Source: Arenibacter hampyeongensis
Lineage (GTDB): Bacteria > Bacteroidota > Bacteroidia > Flavobacteriales > Flavobacteriaceae
Length of the DNA stretch: 64,000 nt
Reading direction: 5' to 3'
Assembly: GCF_002909255.1 (NCBI RefSeq)
Contig: NZ_PIOB01000002.1
Coordinates: 124,001 to 188,000, forward strand
Shown: positions 30,933-41,900 of the stretch, one piece after another
Position numbering within the stretch: position 1 is the first letter of the stretch
Layout of the letters: each line of letters starts with the position of its first letter
The notes under the pieces: generated by a model
Seen by the model: only the letters and a program-made list of their open reading frames with translations
Databases searched by the model: none
Told to the model about the DNA's origin: nothing
Program-made: the position numbers and the translations under genes

Positions 30933-31398
30933 TTTAAATTGATTTTTATCGACATTTCATGTTTTAAACCAACCACTATATAAACTGAAAGAAGCGGTAA
31001 TAACCTCACTGCCATAGTAAATTGGTCTAAAGCATTTTATATTTTCAATCCCGGCACACCTCTGGGTATTTGCTTTTGCGATAGAATAAACAAAGGGCGA
31101 TCATAATCGCCCTTTGTTACTCAAAAACTAACTCAAAACAACTAACTTATTACTTCTTATACTTTTGATCTAAAGAATTGTTATATTGCATATCATCTTC
31201 CAACAAACCCATTATTGCCTGCAAGTATTATTGTTCAATAATACATAACAAACAGCACAAATCGTTATAACGGATTCCGATATCTTTGGCACAATTTCAG
31301 GGAATACAACGTTTTCAGGATTGTTTACCATTTTTTCGGAAAGGCATTATGAAATCCTTACAAATTCCTATTTTTACGAATGACCAGAATAAGCTTTT
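30933..31398. other. Divergent intergenic region, GH5 / HTCS
   Basis: 466 bp between divergent genes. It holds a strong hairpin (31089-31118) preceded on the minus strand by the TTTTGAGTTAG motif. No gene is seen. A susD-type terminator lying upstream of GH5 with no susD in front hints at a rearrangement. Confidence 0.55.
31089..31138 (-). terminator. 13-bp hairpin with TTTTGAGTTAG motif
   Basis: A perfect 13-bp stem AACAAAGGGCGAT (31089-31101) / ATCGCCCTTTGTT (31106-31118) with loop CATA. On the minus strand it is preceded by TTTTGAGTTAG (31138-31128). It resembles the modules after both susD genes, but here it stands alone between divergent genes. Confidence 0.6.
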
Positions 31399-34300
31399 AT
31401 GAATTTTAGAAAGATTTTAATACTATTCGCACTGTTTACCTTTTTAATAGGGGAAAAGGCCTATTCGCAAATTGTGAACTACAATACCAAGGATGGTTTG
31501 GTCTTCAACAACGTGGACCACATAAGTGAGGATGATGAAGGACTTATATATATTTCTACTGGGGAAGGCCTAAATATTTTTGATGGCAGTCAGTTTACAC
31601 TCCTTAATCTGCACAATATTGATGGTTTTAGCAATAAAATATCTCAGACTTTATTTTTGAAAAAAGGATTGATATTGATCGGCACCCGTGACAAAGGACT
31701 TTTTTTATGGAATAAACTCAAAAAAATGATTGCCCCCATAATCATAGAAAATGAGCAGTTAGAATCCTTGGTGGACATTTCCACTTTATTTTTGGATAAC
31801 CAGGACATTGTATGGGTGGGCAGTGATAATGGTACCCTATTTTCGTTTCCCCTCTCGGATATAGATTCCAACTCCTCTGATTATCTTTTAAAGGATGCCG
31901 AAGTACTCACAATACTTCCAGGGGCAATTAATACTATTCTGGAAGTGGATGGCACCATGTTAATCGGCATTGTAGGCTCTAAAATTACCAGGGTCCGGAA
32001 AGCCAACAACAATTACCTTATTGATCAGCCAATAGACGTGTCAGGGGCAACTAGCATAACGAGTTTGGCTTGGAATAAGGAAGCCTTGTTTTTGGGAACG
32101 GATAAGGGACTGTTTAAGTTAAAGGATTTTGCACCTAAAGAGAATAATGACGTGCAGACCCTTGCAGATTCCTGGAAATTGGACAATTCTGCCATACGTT
32201 CCCTAAGCGTGTATCGGAAATCCTTGTGGGTAGGCACTGAGGGGCAGGGTATTTATAATTTTTCAACCGATGGTGCCGAACTAAAGCATTTCCTATATGA
32301 TCAAAGTAGGCAAAACAATCTTAACTCCAATTATGTATTGACCTCCTATATAGATAGCAACAATAATCTTTGGATCGGCACTTGGTTTGGTGGCATGAAC
32401 GTAATCGATTTAAGCGAAAGAAATTATTCTTTAATTTATGATGCGGAAAATGAGAAGAATCTTTTCTCAAACATTATTTGGGCTATGGCCAAGTTACCAG
32501 ATGGTAGAATTTTTCTAGGCACTCACGGCAATGGGCTTGGAGAATACACTACAGACCGGAAAAATTTTAAATCCATAGTAACCAACGAAGAAATAAAATC
32601 CATTTCATCCCTATACTACGACCCAATCACCAATCTTCTGCTCATAGGCACATGGGGCAATGGGATTAAAATGTACGATCCAGCAACCCATAAATTGGTA
32701 CCAAACAAATATGACCTAAGTCTATTAGATCAAGATCGCATTTACAGCATCACACGTGGCCCCAGTAATAACTTGTGGATAGGTAGCTCCGAGAATGGGC
32801 TATATCATTTTTCAAAGGACAAATTGCAATTGCAGAAAATAGATCTTCCCAATGAATCTGCAAAAAGCCCTACTGATATAAAAAATATTATTAGCGATAA
32901 CAAAAACAGACAAATTTGGGCCGGATCTATAAAAAATGGTCTTTTTTCCTTAAAACTTGATGAGAGCGGCGCTGTCAAGAGTATGAAACAGTTCGAAGAT
33001 TTTGCTACCCAAAATGATAAAATTTATGTAGAGAACCTCTATAGCCATAATAATGGTGACCTTTGGATTCTTTGTAGAAATGGTATCGGAATAGTTAAAC
33101 CTAACGAGAATCCAAAGCGCAACCAAATAATTAATGGATGTGTAGTTACAGGAATGACAGCAGATGCATTAGGCAATTTATGGGCCGGCACCCATAAGGG
33201 TATTTTTAAAATGGATCCTGAAGCTTTGACCGCAACTTATACTTTATCCGAATACTCTTGTTACGGCATACTTTATAACCCCGTGGACAATACGATTATA
33301 ACGGCCTCGGACAATGGTTTATTAAAAATAGACCCTGACGAGCCTATTCGACTACCGCCTTTTCCTACACTGATGTTATCCAATTTGCACACTCTAAATC
33401 AAACAATAACACCGCAAACAGAATTTCACGGACAGGTAATTCTGCCCCAAAACCTGAATTATTGCGACACCATTATTCTACCCCACAACAGTCAATCTTT
33501 TTCCATTGGTTTTAATGCATTGACCTTTACAGGGAAGAAAAAAGTACGGTTGCAGCATAGGCTTAATAATTTTGAACAGGGATGGAGAGAATCGACGGGT
33601 ATTTCCAATATTGCCAATTATACCAATATACCTTCGGGAACCTATGAACTGGAAGTAAAGGTAGGGCATGAACATCTTGGTTGGAATCCGCAATCCAGAA
33701 AGCTTACCATTATAAAACTAAAGCCGTGGTGGGCTTCACCGCTGGCCTATTTAGCTTATTCTCTTTGCCTGGGATTAATTCTCTATATTATATATAAAGT
33801 GGTAAGGGTGCGAATACAAATTAATCAGGCATTAAAAATTGAAAAGATAAAACAGGAGCGAAATCACGAACTCTACCAACAAAAACTTTCTTTTTTCACT
33901 AATGTTTCACATGATCTAAGAACGCCATTAACGCTTATAATTGGCCCCCTAGAAGAGATGCTTTCCAGTGGAGAGATAGAGCAAAAACTTCAAAAAAAGT
34001 TGATGAGGATACACAAAAATGGGCAGTTGTTATTAAATATTGTAAATCAGATATTGAATTTTAGAAAGGCGGAGAGCAATACTATGGATTTGGAATTGGA
34101 ACAAATTGATCTTAATGCCTTTGTCAAAAATACCTGTTCCCAATTTTATGAAATGGCACAAACAAATGATCTGGATTTTGAGGTATCTTGTCCTGACGAG
34201 AAATTGATTCTTTTGGCAGATTCCAACAAATTGGAATCCATTCTAATAAATTTAATCTCCAATGCCATAAAATTCACTCCCAAATACGGGGAAGTCATCG

Positions 34301-35424
34301 TACAGGTGTATAATGACAACGAATATATTTCCATTAGCATTATGGATACGGGAATGGGTATCCCGAAAGATGAATTGGATTTAATTTTTACCCGATTTTA
34401 CAGGTCAAAGAAAAGCAATGAATTACAGGGCAATGGTATTGGAACCACACTAGTGAAAAAATATACAGAAATGCACAATGGAAAAATTGAAGTCCATAGT
34501 GTAGAAAATGAAGGGTCCGAATTTATTGTTCATTTCCCAATTATCAATGAACTTTCAGAATATCCACATCATGTTATAAGTTCCCATCCAGAATTTAGTA
34601 TGGATGCCATCCCTGAAATTAAGTCTGCAACTGCAAATCCAAAAAAACATTCCATATTGGTTATAGACGACAGTGAGGATATTAGGGATTATTTAAAAGA
34701 AATCCTTGAAGTCGAATATAAAGTCTATACCGCAAATAATGGGAAGGAAGGGCTTTCCTTGACCAATAAAAATATGCCAAATTTAGTGATAAGTGATATT
34801 ATGATGAAAGGTTTGGATGGAACAGAGGTGTGTAACCAGATAAAATCCAATGTAAACACCTCCCATATCCCGGTAATTTTATTGACCGCCAAGACATCTA
34901 TAGACTCCAAAATTGAAGGGTTTGAAAAAGGTGCCGATGCCTATATAGAAAAACCTTTTAATAGTAGGTTTTTATTGACCAGGGTCAAGAAGATAATAGA
35001 ACAAATGGAAGGTTTAAGGAAGAAAATATTGGAATCCGATAATTTATTGGGAGAAGCCCAACCTCAATCTGTGGATGAACGGTTTATTGAAAAAATCATT
35101 GGGCATATAGAATCCAATATTTCGGAATCGGAATTCTCTGTACAACGTCTTATCGAAAACATGAATATGAGCCAAGACCAACTCTATAGAAAAATTAAGG
35201 CGCTGACCGGACTGTCGATCAACCATTTTATTCGTTTAGTACGATTAAAAAAAGCGGCCCGATTGCTTGCCAACGGAGATTATACCGTTAGTGAGGTCTT
35301 GTTTAAAGTTGGATTCAACAATCCATCCTATTTTACAAGATGCTTTAAAGCCGAATTTGGAGTATTACCCAGAGAATACAGCCCGTCTAACACACCAGCG
35401 TTAATACAAAAGGATTCCGATTAG
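31399..35424 (+). CDS. Hybrid two-component system regulator (HTCS)
   Basis: A 1341-residue one-protein signalling system of the Bacteroidetes PUL type. In order it has a signal peptide, periplasmic two-component-regulator-propeller repeats (about 25-690, units such as LWIGSSENGLYHF), a Y_Y_Y domain (about 700-775), one TM helix (about 778-800), HisKA (His about 838, FTNVSHDLRTPLT), HATPase (NLISNAIKFTP; intact ATP lid MDTGMGIP), a receiver domain (about 1085-1200, phospho-acceptor Asp about 1131 in VISDIMM) and an AraC-type HTH (about 1225-1335). It would sense an oligosaccharide in the periplasm and activate the island PUL (GH20, GH5, SusCD). It lies between the two arms of that locus. Confidence 0.94.
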   Translation: MNFRKILILFALFTFLIGEKAYSQIVNYNTKDGLVFNNVDHISEDDEGLIYISTGEGLNIFDGSQFTLLNLHNIDGFSNKISQTLFLKKGLILIGTRDKGLFLWNKLKKMIAPIIIENEQLESLVDISTLFLDNQDIVWVGSDNGTLFSFPLSDIDSNSSDYLLKDAEVLTILPGAINTILEVDGTMLIGIVGSKITRVRKANNNYLIDQPIDVSGATSITSLAWNKEALFLGTDKGLFKLKDFAPKENNDVQTLADSWKLDNSAIRSLSVYRKSLWVGTEGQGIYNFSTDGAELKHFLYDQSRQNNLNSNYVLTSYIDSNNNLWIGTWFGGMNVIDLSERNYSLIYDAENEKNLFSNIIWAMAKLPDGRIFLGTHGNGLGEYTTDRKNFKSIVTNEEIKSISSLYYDPITNLLLIGTWGNGIKMYDPATHKLVPNKYDLSLLDQDRIYSITRGPSNNLWIGSSENGLYHFSKDKLQLQKIDLPNESAKSPTDIKNIISDNKNRQIWAGSIKNGLFSLKLDESGAVKSMKQFEDFATQNDKIYVENLYSHNNGDLWILCRNGIGIVKPNENPKRNQIINGCVVTGMTADALGNLWAGTHKGIFKMDPEALTATYTLSEYSCYGILYNPVDNTIITASDNGLLKIDPDEPIRLPPFPTLMLSNLHTLNQTITPQTEFHGQVILPQNLNYCDTIILPHNSQSFSIGFNALTFTGKKKVRLQHRLNNFEQGWRESTGISNIANYTNIPSGTYELEVKVGHEHLGWNPQSRKLTIIKLKPWWASPLAYLAYSLCLGLILYIIYKVVRVRIQINQALKIEKIKQERNHELYQQKLSFFTNVSHDLRTPLTLIIGPLEEMLSSGEIEQKLQKKLMRIHKNGQLLLNIVNQILNFRKAESNTMDLELEQIDLNAFVKNTCSQFYEMAQTNDLDFEVSCPDEKLILLADSNKLESILINLISNAIKFTPKYGEVIVQVYNDNEYISISIMDTGMGIPKDELDLIFTRFYRSKKSNELQGNGIGTTLVKKYTEMHNGKIEVHSVENEGSEFIVHFPIINELSEYPHHVISSHPEFSMDAIPEIKSATANPKKHSILVIDDSEDIRDYLKEILEVEYKVYTANNGKEGLSLTNKNMPNLVISDIMMKGLDGTEVCNQIKSNVNTSHIPVILLTAKTSIDSKIEGFEKGADAYIEKPFNSRFLLTRVKKIIEQMEGLRKKILESDNLLGEAQPQSVDERFIEKIIGHIESNISESEFSVQRLIENMNMSQDQLYRKIKALTGLSINHFIRLVRLKKAARLLANGDYTVSEVLFKVGFNNPSYFTRCFKAEFGVLPREYSPSNTPALIQKDSD

Positions 35425-35433
35425 ACAGCAGTT

Positions 35434-35482
35434 AATAGCCATAACTTAATACTATAAACTTTGTTCGGGCTATTATATTTTT
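35434..35482 (+). terminator. Weak terminator after the HTCS
   Basis: A 7-bp stem AATAGCC (35434-35440) / GGCTATT (35468-35474) with a long loop and a T-rich tail, between convergent HTCS and VCBS genes. Confidence 0.4.
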
Positions 35483-35520
35483 GAATTCTCAATGGCTTTT
35501 GGTCGCCTGGGTTAGCACAT

Positions 35521-38500
35521 TTAATATTTTATTATTTTTAATGGTCCATCGTTAATACCGACTAGCACCCCCCTATCAGCTCCCAATTTTATCGATTTTA
35601 ATTCCTTAACATCATAAGGTAGGCTTAAACCACTTTCTGGCATAGGGATGGTTTTAAAGCCACATTTTCCATTTCCTTTTAAAAAGAGTCCAATGCCCGC
35701 GTCGTTGCGAGGTGTTTCAACTTCTGAACCATACATGTTCCCTGCAAGTATAAGATCCAGTGCCCCATCTTTGTCCACATCGGCAATTATAATATCGTTT
35801 ATACTGGATATTTGGGCTTCAATGGGTAAGTCATGTATTTTAAATTCACCGCTTCCCAAATTCTCAAGGGCTATACTTTGGAACATATGGGCCTTATATT
35901 CCAAGGATCGGTTTAATTGATCCTCCCCATAGACTTCGCTTAAGGATGCGGAGGCAAAAGTATCGTAGTCAGGAAAGACTTTTTTCAATCCAGGGATCTG
36001 TTGGGATGAGCAAGATCTGCCTCTCAAAGGATAGTGTTCCCCATAATTATAGTATCCCAGTACTATATCATTTTTCCCATTTTGGTCAAAATCGCCATAA
36101 TTCACTGTAAAAGGCTCCTCTGGATTGGCCTTATACTTGTAATTGAGCCCGAGATTCCCAATTATATAATCATCGTCACCGTCGTCATCCAAATCGGCAG
36201 CATTTATGCTATACCACCAGCCTGTAGTGTTTTGGAGGGAATTTGGCAGGACCAATTTTTTAAAATTACCTTCCATGTTCTCCAGTATTGTTACTGGCAT
36301 CCACTCCCCCACAACTATAAGGTCTAAATCCCCGTCTTGGTCATAGTCGGTCCAGGAAGCATCCGTTACCATACCCAGATCAATAAGGTCTTTAATAATA
36401 ACTTCCTCAAACTTAAGAGACCCTGTTTCCTTCCAATTATTTTTCAAAAGGTAACTTTCTGTTGGTTCGGGATAATGGCCGGGTACCTGCCTGCCGCAGA
36501 CAAAAAGATCCATGTCGCCATCATTGTCATAATCTGCCTTAATTACTCTAGAACCACTAGCCGTTAATTGCGGCAAGGCAGATTTTAACAAGGTGAAATT
36601 GCCGTTGCCATCATTACTATAAAATCTGTCCTGATATAGGTCTATGCCCTTTTCATATTCATTGCCACCACTTACTACATACAAATCCAAATCTCCGTCC
36701 AAATCGGCATCTATAAATTCGGACCCCATATCCTCATGATAGGGATAGCCAGAATACGCTTCCATTCGTGCCTTGGTAAATGTGCCAGCCTTAACCTGAA
36801 GAAAGACACTTCCGCTTTGTCCCACTGCTCCACCCACGAAGAAATCATCCAGTCCATCCCCGTTAACATCACCTACGGCCAGTCCCGGACCAAATGCAGA
36901 CATTTTATGGGGCAACAACACCTCTCTTTCAAAGTCATCAAAAGTATTCTCCTGATGTATATGATTTAGGCCAATCTCCTTGGAAATATCCATAAAGGGT
37001 CGGTTTGTTGTTTTTTGCTTACCTACCGCCGATATTTTCAATATTGCCCGATCAAGGACCATTGTCTGATTGGGTTTAATTTTATGTAGCACCGAGTTTC
37101 CCCCATCGTACCATGAGATTACCAAACTATCGATTTTCTTGGCAGTTCCCAATCCAAAATGGATAAGGCTTTCACTACTCGAATAAAACCCCCTTGCACT
37201 TGTTAACTCCCCCAGTTGTATGCCTCCATCATAATAAATAGTTGCCCTGGTTCCAAAAAAGCTCTTGTGCTTGTTATCTTCAGTAAATTTTATATTAAGA
37301 AAATTATTCTTGGCCAATTTGTCAGAATTATTCTCATAGATAAAAGCTATATCATCAACATTGTTCACCACTAGATCCAAATCCCCGTCCTTGTCAAGAT
37401 CACCATAGGCGGCCCCAGAAGAAAAGGAAGGCAGATCAATCCCCCACTCTTCTGCAGCTTTCACAAAATTTAACCCACCCCTGTTCTTAAAGACATAGTT
37501 GGGTATTTTTTCTGAGGGAAAAAATGCTAAAACAGTATCCAATGAGACAAACTCCCTAATTTTATCCAAATTGGTAGCAGCATCCTTAATTTGGTGTTTG
37601 TCAACGATACTGGTCAGATAGGCATCAATATTCTTGAGGGCATCCGTATTCCTAATATCCTTCTTAATACCATTGGTCACATAAATATCCTGAAAACCAT
37701 TATTATCAAAATCTGCAAATAAGGTGGACCAGCTCCAATCTGTGTTCGACATTCCTGCCAATTGCCCGATCTCGCTAAATACAAGGTTACCATCGGCATC
37801 GGCATCGGCACCGTTGTTCATTTGCAGGGTATTGAACATATATTGGTAATGCCCACCAAGATCAACTATGTTCCAAAATTCCTGTGGGTTCATGCCTCCC
37901 ATATTTGCCTTAAGTCGATAGTTGTCCTCTGCAACCATATCTACCACTGCCAGATCTAGAAGACCATCATTATTAATATCCCCAACATCCGAGCCCATAC
38001 TAAAAAATGATATGTGCTTTAAATAGTCATTGGCCTTATTCGTAAAGGTTCCGTCTCCATTGTTTATATAAAAGAAGTCGGGGCCCTCATAATCATTGGT
38101 AACATAGAGGTCTGGCCATTGATCATTATTAAAATCGCCCACTACAGAACTGAGGCCATAACCCACATTCTCCAGACCTACAGCTGTTGTAATATCCTTA
38201 AACCCTTCACCTGTGTTCTCCAAAAATCGATAGGTAAGGTCCGGGCTAAGCCAATTTCGACCTTTTAATGGAGACAACAAGGAAGGGTTAGGGGGTTGAT
38301 TGATCAGGAACATATCAAAATCCCCATCTTTGTCAAAATCAAAAAAATTAGCGTGTATAGCTCTAAAAGGGTCGTTCAAATTATACTTGCGTGCCGATTC
38401 CGTAAATGTTAAGTCCCCATTATTGATATACAGTTCGTTTATTCTAAGCTCAGGATTGTCATCGAACAAATTCTTGCAGACGTAAATGTCCTGGTAACCA

Positions 38501-38904
38501 TCCCCGTTAATATCTACTATATTGACGCCTTTAGACCATCCGCCTCTATCCAATATTCCAGATGATTCGGTGATATCCCTAAATTTAAGGTTTCCTAGAT
38601 TTAAATATAGCCTATCCCGCACTTGGTTGCCTGCGAAGTAAATATCAGGCAATCCATCATTATTGATATCCTCTATGGCCACCCCTGCACCATTATAAAA
38701 CAATTCATAAATAAGGGCATTGGCCTCTTTAGTATCAATTACGGTATTGTTAAAATTTATACCCGTTTGGCTACTGGACAATAAGGAGAATAGCTTTTCT
38801 TCATTTGCTCTTTTAATGAGGGTTTGGGTGTGACCAATTTGCACTCCAAAGGAGAAAAAAGCGAGAAGCAAAGCAATTTTGATTATTTTCCAGTTATTCG
38901 TCAT
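35521..38904 (-). CDS. VCBS/FG-GAP protein with ASPIC/UnbV domain, island copy 2
   Basis: A 1127-residue secreted protein. The signal peptide ends near IGHTQ, with no lipobox. FG-GAP/VCBS calcium loops (DINNDGLPDIYF, DINGDGYQDIYV, DLDKDGDLDLVV) appear in two blocks around a central ASPIC/UnbV module (TSARGFYSSSESLIHFGLG). It is the last gene of the SusC-SusD-VCBS-VCBS transcription unit. Its start overlaps the preceding paralogue by 11 nt, indicating translational coupling. It is related to, but clearly diverged from, the neighbour at 38894 and the protein at 17073. The probable role is surface ligand binding or a scaffold for PUL enzymes. Confidence 0.88.
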   Translation of the reverse strand: MTNNWKIIKIALLLAFFSFGVQIGHTQTLIKRANEEKLFSLLSSSQTGINFNNTVIDTKEANALIYELFYNGAGVAIEDINNDGLPDIYFAGNQVRDRLYLNLGNLKFRDITESSGILDRGGWSKGVNIVDINGDGYQDIYVCKNLFDDNPELRINELYINNGDLTFTESARKYNLNDPFRAIHANFFDFDKDGDFDMFLINQPPNPSLLSPLKGRNWLSPDLTYRFLENTGEGFKDITTAVGLENVGYGLSSVVGDFNNDQWPDLYVTNDYEGPDFFYINNGDGTFTNKANDYLKHISFFSMGSDVGDINNDGLLDLAVVDMVAEDNYRLKANMGGMNPQEFWNIVDLGGHYQYMFNTLQMNNGADADADGNLVFSEIGQLAGMSNTDWSWSTLFADFDNNGFQDIYVTNGIKKDIRNTDALKNIDAYLTSIVDKHQIKDAATNLDKIREFVSLDTVLAFFPSEKIPNYVFKNRGGLNFVKAAEEWGIDLPSFSSGAAYGDLDKDGDLDLVVNNVDDIAFIYENNSDKLAKNNFLNIKFTEDNKHKSFFGTRATIYYDGGIQLGELTSARGFYSSSESLIHFGLGTAKKIDSLVISWYDGGNSVLHKIKPNQTMVLDRAILKISAVGKQKTTNRPFMDISKEIGLNHIHQENTFDDFEREVLLPHKMSAFGPGLAVGDVNGDGLDDFFVGGAVGQSGSVFLQVKAGTFTKARMEAYSGYPYHEDMGSEFIDADLDGDLDLYVVSGGNEYEKGIDLYQDRFYSNDGNGNFTLLKSALPQLTASGSRVIKADYDNDGDMDLFVCGRQVPGHYPEPTESYLLKNNWKETGSLKFEEVIIKDLIDLGMVTDASWTDYDQDGDLDLIVVGEWMPVTILENMEGNFKKLVLPNSLQNTTGWWYSINAADLDDDGDDDYIIGNLGLNYKYKANPEEPFTVNYGDFDQNGKNDIVLGYYNYGEHYPLRGRSCSSQQIPGLKKVFPDYDTFASASLSEVYGEDQLNRSLEYKAHMFQSIALENLGSGEFKIHDLPIEAQISSINDIIIADVDKDGALDLILAGNMYGSEVETPRNDAGIGLFLKGNGKCGFKTIPMPESGLSLPYDVKELKSIKLGADRGVLVGINDGPLKIIKY

Positions 38905-41900
38905 ACAAACTTGAATTACTATTTATTTTAACGCTCCCCATCATCCCATTGTTAACGGCACTTATTATTAGTCTGTTTCCTGGTGTGTTTATAAACATTA
39001 ATTTCTGAACGTCCCCCTCTAGAAATAAGCCACTTTCCGTTGGTGGCACTGGAATAAACCCTCCCTTGCCGTCACCTTTTAAGAACAGGCCAACACTGGC
39101 ATCATTTCGCGTAGTCTCTACTTCTACCGGATACATATTACCGGCCAACAGAATATCTTTATTCCCATCGCCATCAAAATCCTCTAGTAGAATGGCATCC
39201 ACATTTGAAATCTGCGCTTCATTGGGCAGCACTTTCATAGTAAACATTCCCTTACCTTTATTTTCGAAATATGCACTGGCAAAAGTTTTTGCCGTATAAT
39301 GTAATGCGGCTTGAAGGTTATCCTCCCCATAGACCTCTGATAAATTGGCGGATGCAAAAATATCATAGGTCTGGAATCGTTGAGAGATCAAAGGTATTTG
39401 CTCCGAGGAGCAGGACCTTCCACGAAGCGGAAACTGCTCCCCAAAATTATAATAACTAAGCACTATATCTTTGGAGCCATTTTTATCAAAATCGCTATAA
39501 TGAACCTCAAAAGGAGTGTTTTCTGTAGCCTTATACTTGTAATTGAGTCCCAAATTACCAGCTACAAGGTCCATGTCCCCATCATTGTCCATGTCAGCAA
39601 CTGCCAAACTGTACCACCATCCTTCGGTATCTGGCAGACCTTGGGATTGGGTATCATTAGCGAACCTATTTCCAGTATTTTTAATAAAAGTTATAGGCAT
39701 CCATTCTCCGGTAAGGACAAGGTCTGTTTTACCATCTTCATCAAAATCGATCCATTCGGCATCCGTGACCATTCCTATGTCCAATAATTCTTTGGCTATG
39801 GTTTTGGTAACATCCTTAAAAGTCCCTTTATAATTATTCAATATTCTACTGCTTACCGGCGATGGATAATCCCATGGCGTATGTCGTCCTCCAATAAATA
39901 GATCAAGATCACCATCATTATCATAATCGTAAGGCCGAACAACCGATCCACTTTCAGTAAACGCTGGGAGCCTATTTGTAGCCAGCTTAAAATTCCCACT
40001 CCCATCATTCATATATAGTCTATCTTGGTAATATTCGGAATTCGGCGCCCATTCATTTCCACCGCTCACAACATAAAGATCTTGATCGCCATCATTGTCC
40101 ATATCAAAAAACACGGCATCCAGGTCTTCATATCCCAATGCTTGGTTCCAGGTCTTGCTTGCTACTTTCTTAAATTCTCCCAACTTATTTTGGAGAAATA
40201 GTGTTGGTTCATAACCTGCCGCTCCCCCAATAAAAAAATCTTCCAAACCATCCCCGTTAACATCGCCAACTGCTAATGCTGGCCCAAACTGGGACTGTTT
40301 ATGTGGCAATAACACTTGTTTGTCAAAATCATTGATCTTGTTCTCTACGTGCTCAAATTGAATACCTTGGACCGAGCTAAACAATGGGCTCCTATTTAAA
40401 ATACCATTAAAATTAACAGTAATGGCTTCGCCGATGTCGATATTGAGGCTTTGGTTTGGATCTACATCAGTAAAAATACTTATTTTAAGATTTGGCCAAG
40501 TCACCTTTAGGGTATCTATTTTTTTGTTTTCCCTAAATCCAAAATGTGCCATTTGTTCACTTGATGAATACATTCCCCGAACACTTGTAAATTCATAAAG
40601 CTGTCTTTTATCCCCTTGGTAGGCTTCCACTCTTGCACCTAGCATTGGAGTATTCCTTTCTTTATCTGTTAAGTTAATTCTCAAGTAATTTTGATCTGCT
40701 TTTTTATCCCCGTTATTTCGGTAAATAAAAGCCAGATCATTAACATTATTTACTACAAGGTCCAAATCCCCATCGTTATCGAGGTCACCGTAAGAGCAAC
40801 CGGCTGAAAAAGTCTTTTCGGACAAGCCCCATTCATCCGATATTTTTTCAAAGATCATACCATCCTTATTTTTGAACGCATAATTGGACAATTTAACCGA
40901 GGGTATATGATCAAGTGTTTTCTCCAAGTCAAGAATATCCAAAATAGAAACATCTCCTGCAGTAGGATTGTTTTGAACAAAATCGTTGGCTACCTGAGTG
41001 ACATAGTTTGAAACTGCCTTATCCGAATCTGTATTGCGAATGTCCCGTAGAAGTCCGTTGGTCACATAAATATCCTTTAATCCATCGTTGTCAAAATCGG
41101 CAAGAATATTGGACCAGCTCCAATCGGTACTGGACACGCCTGCCATCTGCGCAATATCTCCAAACTGGGGTGTTCCCGAGAAAGTACCTTGATTTAATTG
41201 CAAGGTGTTATACATATATTGATAATGTCCATCATTATTCACAATATTCCAGAATGATTTTGGGTTCATTCCGCTCATATTGGATTTAATGCGAAAATTA
41301 TCCTCTGCAACCATATCCAAGACCATAAGGTCTAAATAGCCATCATTGTTAATATCCGCTGCATCGACTCCCATACTAAAATAGGAAATATGATTTAAGG
41401 ATTTATCTATGATATTAGTAAAGGTCCCATCAGTATTATTTAGAAAAAAGGCATCCGGGGGGCCAAAATCATGCGCAATGTAAATATCTGGCCATCCGTC
41501 ATTGTTGGCATCAAAGACGGAAACACTATTAGCGTTACCAAATTTCAAAACTCCTGCATCCAAGGTAACATCTGTAAAAGTTCTATCCCCATTATTTCTA
41601 TATAATTTTGGAGCAAACCTTTCCTGATTGCGGTCTACATCGAACATTTCTGAGAAATTCCCTGGATTGGGGGGATTATTAAGAAGAAACATATCCAGAA
41701 GGCCGTCTTTATTATAATCCAAAAATGTGGCATGTCTAGTCCTTTCGCTATTGTCCAGACCGTACTCTGCCGCAGATTCCTTAAATGTTGTTTTATTATC
41801 TGGATTGTCTTTAGAAGTATTGATATAAAGTCTGTTCCTGCGAATTTCAGGATTGCCATCATACAGCTCCCTGGTCACATAAATATCCAGCCAACCATCA

